Origin: an uncultured Eubacteriales bacterium
Lineage (GTDB): Bacteria; Bacillota; Clostridia; Christensenellales; CAG-917
Length of the DNA stretch: 11,186 nt
Direction: 5' to 3'
NCBI GenBank assembly: GCA_900551145.1
Contig: URUQ01000033.1
Span: 1 to 11,186 of the forward strand
In this document: one piece after another, positions 1-5,512 of the stretch
How positions within the stretch are numbered: position 1 is the first letter of the stretch
How the letters are laid out: every line of letters starts with the position of its first letter
The notes under the pieces: model-generated
What the model was told of the DNA's origin: nothing
Seen by the model: the letters and a program-made list of their open reading frames with translations, nothing else
Database searches by the model: none
Program-made: the position numbers and the translations under genes

Positions 1-285
1 AATATTGAATTTTTTTATGGATTTTTGCTTAAAATTAGCATTGTCGCAAAACCGCACGGCCAAGTTGGATTTTCTGCCAAGATAACGAACAAGAAATCAC
101 AACAATTCGAACAATAAATACACCATGCGTGTTTTGTTATGCATGCGTTTGACTATGAACTGTTATAACTGTTCTAAGAACACTATACGTGTTGTAAATA
201 TCGTTTTTTGTCGGATTTTGATAAAATAGAACACTATACGTGTATTATATCGCGCTAAATTAATTGAAAAGTGTCGTTTTGCACA
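1..285. other. Intergenic region left of the alkD-like gene, with spaced short inverted repeats
   Basis: No gene is supported here. Frame 1 of the plus strand stays open from base 1 to a TAA at 115-117 (38 codons). It could be the tail of a gene entering from the left, but nothing in the translation is recognisable. Bases 171-181 form the palindrome GTTCT-A-AGAAC and bases 162-169 form GTTATAAC. The region carries four ACAC-N5-GTGT repeats (listed separately), the last running into the end of the alkD-like gene. I see no clear U-tailed terminator for the leftward operon. Confidence 0.6.
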
Positions 286-296
286 CTATTCGTGTT
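120..296. repeat. Four spaced copies of a 13-15 bp inverted repeat, ACAC-N5-GTGT
   Basis: Copies lie at 120-132 (ACACCATGCGTGT), 179-193 (AACACTATACGTGTT), 230-243 (AACACTATACGTGT) and 282-296 (CACACTATTCGTGTT). All share ACAC and GTGT arms around a 5-base centre. Copies two and three are identical over 14 bases and are both preceded by AG. The centres fall near 126, 186, 237 and 289, so the steps are 60, 51 and 52 bases, close to five helical turns for the last two. The last copy includes the TAG stop of the alkD-like gene. The sequences between copies are unrelated. The repeat is much shorter than a CRISPR repeat, and the role is unknown. Confidence 0.65.
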
Positions 297-975
297 TTAT
301 TAAAGTTTTCAAATAATCCTTTTTATCGGCAGAAATACGATAGCTCTCGACTGCCTTTTGAATACTCTTGTTATGCACCCAAGCAGGCAACTCTTCGTTT
401 TTGACGAGCTTTACTGCGACATCATATTGTTTGACAAGCGCGACGCTAATATACCAAGCAATTGCCATATTGACGTAATACTCGTCTGACTTTACACTCG
501 CCACCTCGTATAGTTTGTCAATTGAAAAGTAGTTATCAAGAAAATGACGCATTGCACTCACTATCGCAAATCGCACTGTGTATGTGTGATTTGAATATAG
601 CCACGTCTCTATCTTTTGCCAAAGAACGTTTTCGTGATTTTTGAACGCGCGCGGATTGAATATATCGCAAACCGCCCAATTATCGATGAATGGCAAAAAC
701 TTCTCGGTATATGCCAACGCCTTGTCATAGTCGGATATATCCGAAATCAAAACCGCATGCAAAACGTTCTCGTCATAGTACTTGTGCGGAAGTTCGCTTA
801 AAAACGCCACTACGTCTTGCGGACAATTTCTTTGCAAATATTTTGCAAGTTTTCTTACAGTAGGGACGCGTACGCCTATAATTGTTTCCTTATCGACGGT
901 GGGTATAAGCGACGAGTGAAAATTGCGGTACTTTTCGTCCGCGTTATCAAAAAGCAGTTTTTCTATTTTATCCAT
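286..975 (-). CDS. AlkD-like DNA alkylation repair protein (HEAT-like repeat DNA glycosylase)
   Basis: The 229-residue protein matches the COG4912 AlkD family, helical-repeat glycosylases that excise N3- and N7-alkylated purines without flipping the base. Family features seen are IGVRVPTVRKLAK at residues 33-45, the W100-xxx-D104 pair in NWAVCD (equivalent to the Trp/Asp pair that contacts the lesion in AlkD), W174 in MAIAWY and the C-terminal HNKSIQKAVESYRIS. The length is normal for the family. The ATG at 973-975 overlaps the end of the upstream phosphatase gene by 8 bases, so translation is probably coupled; the local ribosome binding site is weak (ACGAGAAAA). It is the last gene of a leftward operon, and its stop lies inside one of the ACAC-N5-GTGT repeats. 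The family is clear; activity on alkylated bases is inferred. Confidence 0.9.
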   Translation of the reverse strand: MDKIEKLLFDNADEKYRNFHSSLIPTVDKETIIGVRVPTVRKLAKYLQRNCPQDVVAFLSELPHKYYDENVLHAVLISDISDYDKALAYTEKFLPFIDNWAVCDIFNPRAFKNHENVLWQKIETWLYSNHTYTVRFAIVSAMRHFLDNYFSIDKLYEVASVKSDEYYVNMAIAWYISVALVKQYDVAVKLVKNEELPAWVHNKSIQKAVESYRISADKKDYLKTLIKHE

Positions 976-1435
976 TTTTCTCGTTATAACTCTTTACGCA
1001 ATAATCGAGAAGAGCATCACACCCCTCGACGATATCGTTATACGTCGTTTCGAAATCACCTGTCCACCAGGGGTCTGCGATGTCGCGCGGACGAGAGGAA
1101 AAATCGAGAAGCCTATGCACCTTGTCGCTTTCGCCGATAATGCGATAAATAGCACGCACGTTGCGCTCTTCCATTGCGATTATCAAATCGTACGCGTTTT
1201 TATCGTCTCGAGTAAGCAACGTGGCGCAATGCGGTAAAACTTCAACGCCTTTTTCGTTTAGTTTCCTTCTTGCGGGCGGATATATAGGATTGCCTTCCTC
1301 CTCGCAAGAAGTTGCAGCCGACGCAATACGGAATTCGCTTTGCAATCCGTGTTTTTTCACGATGTCGGTCATTATACATTCCGCCATAGGCGAACGGCAA
1401 ATATTGCCCAGACATACGAATAATATCTTAACCAT
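968..1435 (-). CDS. Low-molecular-weight protein-tyrosine phosphatase family protein
   Basis: This cytoplasmic phosphatase family uses a cysteinyl-phosphate intermediate. The 155-residue protein opens with the signature VCLGNICRS, giving the C8-x5-R14 P-loop and following serine. The general-acid Asp is D121 in DPWWTGDFETTY, matching the family DPW/DPY loop. Length is typical (about 150). The reading frame stays open upstream to 1483, but the ATG at 1433-1435 puts the P-loop at its usual position near the N-terminus, so I choose it. That leaves one base between this start and the dtd stop, and the 3' end overlaps the alkD-like gene by 8 bases. Family members act on phosphotyrosine or phosphoarginine; this sequence does not settle which. 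The position argues for co-expression with dtd. Confidence 0.92.
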   Translation of the reverse strand: MVKILFVCLGNICRSPMAECIMTDIVKKHGLQSEFRIASAATSCEEEGNPIYPPARRKLNEKGVEVLPHCATLLTRDDKNAYDLIIAMEERNVRAIYRIIGESDKVHRLLDFSSRPRDIADPWWTGDFETTYNDIVEGCDALLDYCVKSYNEKNG

Positions 1436-1436
1436 A

Positions 1437-1880
1437 TCAGCACTCGAACACAAAAGACAAAGGACCGTCTTGCTCTTGCTCAATAAACATATGCGCTCCG
1501 AACACGCCGTTCTTGACTACGATGCCTTCATCGCGAATTTTTTGCGTTACTCTCTCGTAAAGCTCTCTTGCCCTGTCGGGAAGTTCCGCATGGCCGAAGT
1601 CGGGACGATTGCCCGTGCCTTTGCCAAGCGTTCCCGCAAGAGAAAACTGCGACACGAGCAAAATCTCTCCGCCCGCTTGCTTGATGTCAAGATTCATTTT
1701 GTCGTTGTCGTCTCTGAAAACTCGAAGCCTTGCAACCTTGCGAGCAAGATAATCCGCTTGCTCTTCCGTGTCACCTTTGCTTATGCCGAGGAATATGGTA
1801 AGTCCGCTCGGAATTTCGCTTATAAGTTGTCCGTCCACATAAAGTTTGGAGCGGAACGTGCGTTGTATAAGTGCTCTCAT
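1437..1880 (-). CDS. dtd: D-aminoacyl-tRNA deacylase
   Basis: Dtd hydrolyses D-amino acids, and glycine mischarged on tRNA-Ala, from tRNA, which keeps them out of proteins. The 147-residue protein starts with the family MRALIQR and carries SQFSL at 77-81, the GVFGAHM stretch at 125-131, and the Gly139-Pro140 pair that forms the cross-subunit cis-proline chirality filter. The residue two before that Gly is Gln (QDGP), where many homologues have Asn (NDGP or NVGP), a mild oddity. A GTG at 1887-1889 would add three residues, but the ATG at 1878-1880 gives the canonical start and has GGTG about 8 bases upstream, so I prefer it. A perfect 14-bp palindrome lies just upstream at 1902-1915. The phosphatase gene follows after one base. 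Confidence 0.95.
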   Translation of the reverse strand: MRALIQRTFRSKLYVDGQLISEIPSGLTIFLGISKGDTEEQADYLARKVARLRVFRDDNDKMNLDIKQAGGEILLVSQFSLAGTLGKGTGNRPDFGHAELPDRARELYERVTQKIRDEGIVVKNGVFGAHMFIEQEQDGPLSFVFEC

Positions 1881-1999
1881 ATCATTCACCGATTTTATAT
1901 TAATATTGCAATATTCGATAGCTTACCATATCGCTTTTGATATATAAACGGCGGATATTGCGATTTACGTTTGAATTTTTATTTTTTAAACGGCAAGAA

Positions 2000-3187
2000 T
2001 CAAACATCTTGCAAGTCTTTATTTTTTATAGCCGGTTTATCACTTTTATGGGGTGGCTGAGTTGCGAGATATTGATAGAAATTGCACTCCAACTCACTGT
2101 TATAGAGTTTGCGGATTTTGTCCGCGCGCTTGCCGTAATACTTTTCGAACGCCTTGTAAGAAGTGATTGCGTACACGCACCACTCGTCGAGTTTGGACGT
2201 CATTGCACCGAAGTCGCGATATAGTTTTTTTAGTTCATCCTCGTCCATAAGTCTTTCACCATACGGCGGATTGGTGATTATAACGCCGTGCGAAAAACGA
2301 GAAGATACATCGCGCATATCCCCCGCTTGCAAATGGATTTTGTCCTTTACACCCGCACGCTCGGCGTGCTTCAATGCAAGCTTGATTGCGGACGGATTGA
2401 TATCGAAACCGCTTATATGCAAATCGATATCCTTGTTAATAAGGTCTTGCGCTTCTCGTTGAACGGTCTCCCTTACGTTCGGCACGCCGTAAAACTGCTC
2501 GCAAGCAAAATTTCTATTCATACCGGGGGCGATATTCATCGCAATCATACTTGCCTCGATAGGGATAGTACCCGAACCGCAAAACGGATCTATAAGCGCA
2601 CGCGACGGATTCCATACGGATAGCAAAATCATTGCCGAAGCAAGCGTTTCGCGAATAGGCGCATCGCCGAGATATGTGCGATAGCCCCTTTTGTGCAAGC
2701 CTTCGCCGGAAGTGTCGAGCGTGACGGTGGCAATATCACTTTGCAAGGACACCTCTATGTCGTATTCCGCTCCGCTCTCGTCAAAAGAGCCTTTATACAC
2801 CGTCGACAATTTGGATATTATCGCCTTTTTGGTGATACTTTGTACGCTACGAAGGGCAAAAAGTTTGCTTTTGGCGGACTTTGCGTCGACCACGATTTTG
2901 GCTTCTTTTCTCAAAATATCTTGCCAACGCATTGCGTAAACACCGTCGAAAAGCTCATCGAAAGTCTCGGCTTTGAACGTAGCAAGCACTATGCGCACGC
3001 GGTTTGCGGTACGTAAAAAAACGTTGGCGCGCATTACGTCCGCAAACGCCCCGTCAAACTCTATTCGTCCAAAATTCGCACCGCTCGGCTCGTATCCGAG
3101 GCGTATGAGTTCCCGCTTGGTTACCGCCTCTATACCGCTTGCGGAAGCGACTTCGATTTTGAGTTGTCCGTCAAAAATACTATCCAT
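2000..3187 (-). CDS. THUMP-domain class I SAM-dependent RNA methyltransferase (COG0116, RlmL N-terminal-like)
   Basis: The 395-residue protein has an N-terminal ferredoxin-like plus THUMP RNA-binding region (roughly 10-165) followed by a Rossmann-fold methyltransferase. Motif I is DPFCGSGTIPIEA at 200-212, a second acidic loop is GFDINPSA at 260-267, and the catalytic motif is TNPPYGERL at 305-313. NPPY motifs methylate exocyclic amino nitrogens, and in this family the target is a guanine N2 in 23S rRNA, though the exact position cannot be told from sequence. It is half the length of E. coli RlmL and lacks the RlmK half, as is usual in Bacillota. The ATG at 3185-3187 has AAGG upstream. It lies between tcdA (95-base gap) and dtd (about 120-base gap), so it may be read through or have its own promoter. 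Confidence 0.92.
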   Translation of the reverse strand: MDSIFDGQLKIEVASASGIEAVTKRELIRLGYEPSGANFGRIEFDGAFADVMRANVFLRTANRVRIVLATFKAETFDELFDGVYAMRWQDILRKEAKIVVDAKSAKSKLFALRSVQSITKKAIISKLSTVYKGSFDESGAEYDIEVSLQSDIATVTLDTSGEGLHKRGYRTYLGDAPIRETLASAMILLSVWNPSRALIDPFCGSGTIPIEASMIAMNIAPGMNRNFACEQFYGVPNVRETVQREAQDLINKDIDLHISGFDINPSAIKLALKHAERAGVKDKIHLQAGDMRDVSSRFSHGVIITNPPYGERLMDEDELKKLYRDFGAMTSKLDEWCVYAITSYKAFEKYYGKRADKIRKLYNSELECNFYQYLATQPPHKSDKPAIKNKDLQDV

Positions 3188-3282
3188 CGTCTATACCTTG
3201 ATATCAATTGCAATTTAATACTACTTAACAATATCGGCTGTTTATCTGTCAATTTTGACCAAGTTAAGTGCTCGTTTTGCGA

Positions 3283-3981
3283 TTATTCTGCAATCAAGTC
3301 TTTTATAACTTCGCTTGCGAGCGTCATCCCCGCGATTGCCGGTGCAAAACTTATACTACCGGGAATATGTCTGCCGTTCTCCGTCGGAGGGTCTTTGGGA
3401 ATAATAGGCTCTTCCTTGGAATAGACGACTTTGAGTCTATTTATTCCGCGCGCTTTAAGCTCCTTGCGCATAACCTTTGCAAGAGGACAAACACTCGTCT
3501 TGTATACGTCGCTCACTTCAAAGCAAGTGCCGAGCTTGTTGCCCGTCCCCATACATGAGATTACTTTCGTTCCTACCTCGTTTGCTCTTTCGATAAGAGT
3601 GAGTTTTGCGCTCACCGTGTCTATTGCGTCGACGACGTAATCGTATCGGGTCAAATCCACATCGTGTGCCGTGTCTTGAAGATAAAACATATCGTACGCC
3701 CCCGAATGGCAATCGGGATTTATTGACTTTATGCGCTCTATCGCGACCTCCGTCTTTTTGCGACCTATCGTGGCAGTGGTGGCAAGAATTTGTCTATTGA
3801 GATTGCTCGGTGAAAAAACGTCGTTGTCGAGCACGTCTATCGCGCCCACACCCGCTCTTGCAAGCCCCTCAACAACGTATCCGCCCACTCCGCCGACACC
3901 GCAAACGAGCACTTTTGCGCTTTTGAGCTTTTCGATTTTGTCACCGATAAGCATAGCCGTTCTGGTATATAAATCTTCCAT
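3283..3981 (-). CDS. tcdA: tRNA threonylcarbamoyladenosine dehydratase (ThiF/E1-like)
   Basis: TcdA uses ATP to cyclise t6A37 to ct6A in ANN-decoding tRNAs. The 232-residue protein begins YTRTAMLIGD, like the R-x-x-LL-G opening of TcdA proteins. It has the nucleotide loop GVGGVGG at 28-34, the acidic DND at 52-54, SNLNRQ at 59-64, and DAIDTVSAK at 118-126 in the adenylation site. CMGTGNK (143-149) and CPLAKVMRKELKARG (165-179) are also TcdA-like. The C-terminal GSISFAPAIAGMTLASEVI is the expected membrane-proximal helix region. The length fits a short TcdA rather than a ubiquitin-like E1 such as MoeB, and no sulfur-carrier gene is nearby. It starts 2 bases after the metalloprotease-like gene ends, so the two should be co-transcribed. 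Confidence 0.9.
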   Translation of the reverse strand: MEDLYTRTAMLIGDKIEKLKSAKVLVCGVGGVGGYVVEGLARAGVGAIDVLDNDVFSPSNLNRQILATTATIGRKKTEVAIERIKSINPDCHSGAYDMFYLQDTAHDVDLTRYDYVVDAIDTVSAKLTLIERANEVGTKVISCMGTGNKLGTCFEVSDVYKTSVCPLAKVMRKELKARGINRLKVVYSKEEPIIPKDPPTENGRHIPGSISFAPAIAGMTLASEVIKDLIAE

Positions 3982-3983
3982 AA

Positions 3984-4472
3984 TCAGTCGGTTATAACTC
4001 CTCTTCGTCTTAATTCCTCACCCGTATTTTCACGCTTTGGTTTTTCCTCTTTTGTCACGAGTGCGCCGAAAGTATTGGCGTCTCTTTCGCAGTACAAGTC
4101 GTAATAATTAAGCTCACCTCTCATACGCTTTTGATGCAATTTCTTTGAGTTGCACCATATCATTGAAGGGATACCCACGAAGAGCATATAAAAAGGTCCG
4201 CTTATCAAAGACTGCACGGTGTGTCCGTACTCGTGAACGCGCGCGTCCTTCGTCCAAACCTCGGGACGATTGCCGTTAACGAAAATGAAGAGTCCGAGCG
4301 AAACACCGCCCCAATTGCCGTCGTGATAAGTGAGAATTGCGCCGTGATAATACTCGTGCCTGCAACGTGCATATTTTAGGAAAAAGCACAAGCCAAGCAA
4401 TGTTTGGATTATACCCCACGTGCATTGGACAAGCGTATACAGCGCGCATTTTATAAACAGAAAGAACTTCAT
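3984..4472 (-). CDS. Small membrane protein with an HEYGH (HExxH) zinc-protease-like motif
   Basis: I do not recognise a named family. The 162-residue protein has a hydrophobic N-terminal segment (about 1-33), a second hydrophobic stretch at 87-107 and a charged C-terminal tail. HEYGH at 80-84 fits the HExxH zinc-binding motif, and CERDAN at 128-133 could supply the third ligand (E129), resembling the downstream Glu of M48-type peptidases. The arrangement suggests a very small metallopeptidase with the motif next to a membrane segment, but the folds of known families are much larger. It is the first gene of the leftward operon, 2 bases upstream of tcdA. The promoter at 4499-4527 places the transcript start about 20 bases upstream of the ATG; the ribosome binding site is weak (TAGGC). 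Confidence 0.75.
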   Translation of the reverse strand: MKFFLFIKCALYTLVQCTWGIIQTLLGLCFFLKYARCRHEYYHGAILTYHDGNWGGVSLGLFIFVNGNRPEVWTKDARVHEYGHTVQSLISGPFYMLFVGIPSMIWCNSKKLHQKRMRGELNYYDLYCERDANTFGALVTKEEKPKRENTGEELRRRGVITD

Positions 4473-4498
4473 ATATTGCCTACGTTATCTTTTTGATT

Positions 4499-4527
4499 AT
4501 TTTACTACACTTCTTAATCAAAATCAA
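4499..4527 (-). promoter_or_regulatory. Sigma-A-type promoter for the leftward operon
   Basis: Reading the minus strand, TTGATT (4522-4527) is followed after 17 bases by TAAAAT (4499-4504). The expected transcript start is about 20 bases upstream of the ATG at 4472. It is divergent from the XRE gene promoter about 100 bases to the right. Confidence 0.55.
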
Positions 4528-4592
4528 CCTCGATTGACCTATGCTTGCGATGCAATATCAAAAATATGGCAAGCGGATAAAAAAATAATCTT

Positions 4593-4620
4593 TGTCAAAA
4601 TCGCAAAACTTCGTTTGACA
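4593..4620. promoter_or_regulatory. Candidate operator, inverted repeat TGTCAAA-N14-TTTGACA
   Basis: A perfect 7-bp inverted repeat has its half-sites at 4593-4599 and 4614-4620, with centres 21 bp apart, i.e. two helical turns. The right half contains the -35 box of the XRE gene. This geometry suits a dimeric repressor and suggests autoregulation by the XRE protein, but that is inference. Confidence 0.4.
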
Positions 4621-4644
4621 GAGGCACGATAAGTGTATTATGAT
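4615..4644 (+). promoter_or_regulatory. Promoter of the XRE regulator gene
   Basis: A perfect TTGACA (4615-4620) and TATGAT (4639-4644) are 18 bases apart. The transcript would start near 4651 and carry an AAGAGG ribosome binding site at 4668-4673, 8 bases before the ATG. Confidence 0.7.
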
Positions 4645-4681
4645 ATATGCAGTAGCAAAAAGAGGAAAAGAGGACTAAAAA

Positions 4682-4894
4682 ATGTTACACAGTTGTTTTC
4701 CCGAAAGATTGAAATCTCTTCGTCAAGAGAAAAATATGCTCCAACAAGATCTTGCGGAGCATTTGAAGGTGTCAAAATCCACGGTTTCGGGCTGGGAAGT
4801 CGGCAGAAATCAACCCAACTACGACACTCTTATCGAATTGAGCATTTTCTTCGGCGTTTCCGTCGACTACCTCATAGGAAGACGCAACTACTAA
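4682..4894 (+). CDS. Small XRE/Cro-C1-type helix-turn-helix regulator
   Basis: The 70-residue protein consists of little more than one HTH_3 domain. The helix-turn-helix spans about residues 20-42, with QQDLAEHLKVSKSTVSGWE holding the turn and recognition helix. The tail LSIFFGVSVDYLIGRRNY is the usual end of this domain. No sensor or dimerisation domain is attached, so it probably binds DNA as a non-covalent dimer. It has its own promoter, a good ribosome binding site and a terminator 17 bases after the stop, so it is monocistronic. The inverted repeat over its -35 box suggests autorepression. It is also divergent from the leftward operon and could act on that promoter. No phage or toxin gene sits beside it. 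Confidence 0.88.
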   Translation: MLHSCFPERLKSLRQEKNMLQQDLAEHLKVSKSTVSGWEVGRNQPNYDTLIELSIFFGVSVDYLIGRRNY

Positions 4895-4910
4895 AATTAA
4901 ACGCGATATT

Positions 4911-4934
4911 GCGAGGCGGCGTCCTCGCTTTTTT
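4911..4934 (+). terminator. Rho-independent terminator of the XRE gene
   Basis: A 6-bp GC-rich stem, GCGAGG (4911-4916) and CCTCGC (4923-4928), has a 6-base loop and is followed directly by six T residues. Confidence 0.85.
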
Positions 4935-5241
4935 ATTTTCTTCGGTTATATTGCCATATCTGTTCTTAAAGCAACTTCGCTTTTGGCGTTTTGTACCTGC
5001 TTTACGCACGCACAACTTCGTCTACTTCCAATATCCCCTTAAAAGTCGCGCGTTCTTTGCGTTTGATTTGCACCCTTTTTAATTCGTTCCGCCAATCGGC
5101 GTGCTCGATTTTGAGCAAATTTGACGATTATTAAAAAATCACGGCGTTTGGGGGCGTTTGCCATTTTGAACAATTTGACTTGTACTATAATAAAATAAGT
5201 GCTATAATGTCATTAATTATACAACCATACAAGGACTTTAT
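4935..5241. other. Intergenic region between the XRE gene and the TrkH remnant
   Basis: No convincing gene lies here. On the minus strand a 38-codon frame (5002-5118, TTG start, no ribosome binding site) translates to a protein-like, charged sequence ending ILEVDEVVRA. It may be a decayed gene fragment. Bases 5143-5160 hold two copies of GGCGTTTG separated by GG. The right end carries the promoter-like region described separately. Confidence 0.5.
5180..5208 (+). promoter_or_regulatory. Promoter-like region upstream of the TrkH remnant
   Basis: A perfect TATAAT (5203-5208) lies 17 bases after a weak -35, TTGTAC (5180-5185). Another TATAAT is at 5186-5191, and TTGACT at 5175-5180 is too far from the downstream box (22 bases). 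No better promoter is visible before the sulfatase gene, so this one probably also drives it, placing the hairpin array in the transcript. Confidence 0.45.
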
Positions 5242-5367
5242 ATGGATATTATCATCAACGGCCTCGGCGCAGTAGGACCGAAAGGCAACTTTGCGGACTA
5301 CGGCATTTTCTCCAAACTCGTGCTTTGCTTCGATATGTTGCTCGGAATATTCCAAAACTTGCCGTAG
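5242..5367 (+). pseudogene. Remnant of a TrkH-type potassium transporter C-terminus
   Basis: A 41-codon frame begins at ATG 5242 with AAGGA six bases upstream. Its translation contains GLGAVGPKGNFADYG and FSKLVLCFDMLLG, close to the end of TrkH/TrkG/KtrB-type transporters, where the fourth selectivity-filter loop (GPGLG) leads into the last membrane helix and then GRLEIFP. The match starts two or three codons after the ATG, in the filter loop, and fails just after FDMLLG, where GRLE is missing. The last codons and the TAG stop (5365-5367) come from the first hairpin of the repeat array. With about 30 of some 450 residues left, it cannot transport potassium. It is a relic, or a short membrane peptide kept by chance or selection given its promoter and ribosome binding site. 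No other part of trkH is in the window. Confidence 0.65.
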
Positions 5368-5470
5368 GCAAATATCACTTTTAGCCAAAGGCTAAAAATA
5401 TCACTGCACCATAGGTGCAATATCACTGTTGCGTAGCAACAATATCACTTGCCCAAAGCGCAAATATCAC
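5359..5470 (+). repeat. Array of five short hairpins with variable stems and a constant ATATCAC linker
   Basis: Each unit is a stem-loop with a 3-base loop followed by ATATCAC. Units: TTGCC-GTA-GGCAA (5359-5371), TTTTAGCC-AAA-GGCTAAAA (5379-5397), TGCACC-ATA-GGTGCA (5405-5419), TGTTGC-GTA-GCAACA (5427-5441) and TTGCCC-AAA-GCGCAA (5449-5463, one mismatch). Linkers end at 5378, 5404, 5426, 5448 and 5470, so units are 20, 26, 22, 22 and 22 bases. The stems differ in sequence yet remain self-complementary, while the linker does not change. A sixth hairpin, GCACT-CAA-AGTGC (5485-5497), lacks the linker and sits just before the sulfatase ribosome binding site. It is not a CRISPR: repeats are too short and spacers are palindromic. 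I do not recognise a named family. Confidence 0.85.
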
Positions 5471-5501
5471 TCAAAAACAACACTGCACTCAAAGTGCTTA
5501 T

Positions 5502-5507
5502 AGGTGG
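5502..5507 (+). promoter_or_regulatory. Ribosome binding site deciding the sulfatase start
   Basis: AGGTGG lies 5 bases before ATG 5513. An in-frame GTG at 5504-5506 overlaps this site, so it is unlikely to be the start. The hairpin at 5485-5497 ends four bases upstream and could affect access. Confidence 0.7.
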
Positions 5508-5512
5508 AAAAT

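Noticed and set aside
120..296. Degenerate CRISPR made of ACAC-N5-GTGT repeats
   Set aside because: Repeats are only 13-15 bases with uneven 37-47 base intervals and no leader or cas genes.
1436..1483. Longer phosphatase start at 1483
   Set aside because: It would put 16 extra residues before the P-loop and overlap dtd by nearly 50 bases; ATG 1435 gives the family-typical N-terminus.
2731..2740. Another copy of the AATATCACT linker
   Set aside because: The match lies inside the THUMP methyltransferase coding sequence without an adjacent palindromic array; a chance match.
3247..3252. Separate promoter for the THUMP methyltransferase from a minus-strand TTGACA
   Set aside because: No acceptable -10 box lies 16-18 bases downstream.
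5185..5388. Minus-strand reading frame across the TrkH remnant and array
   Set aside because: It is antisense to the recognisable TrkH match, crosses the hairpins and has no similarity to a known family.
5359..5470. CRISPR array
   Set aside because: The constant part is only 7-9 bases, the variable parts are short palindromes of about 13-19 bases, and no cas gene is near.
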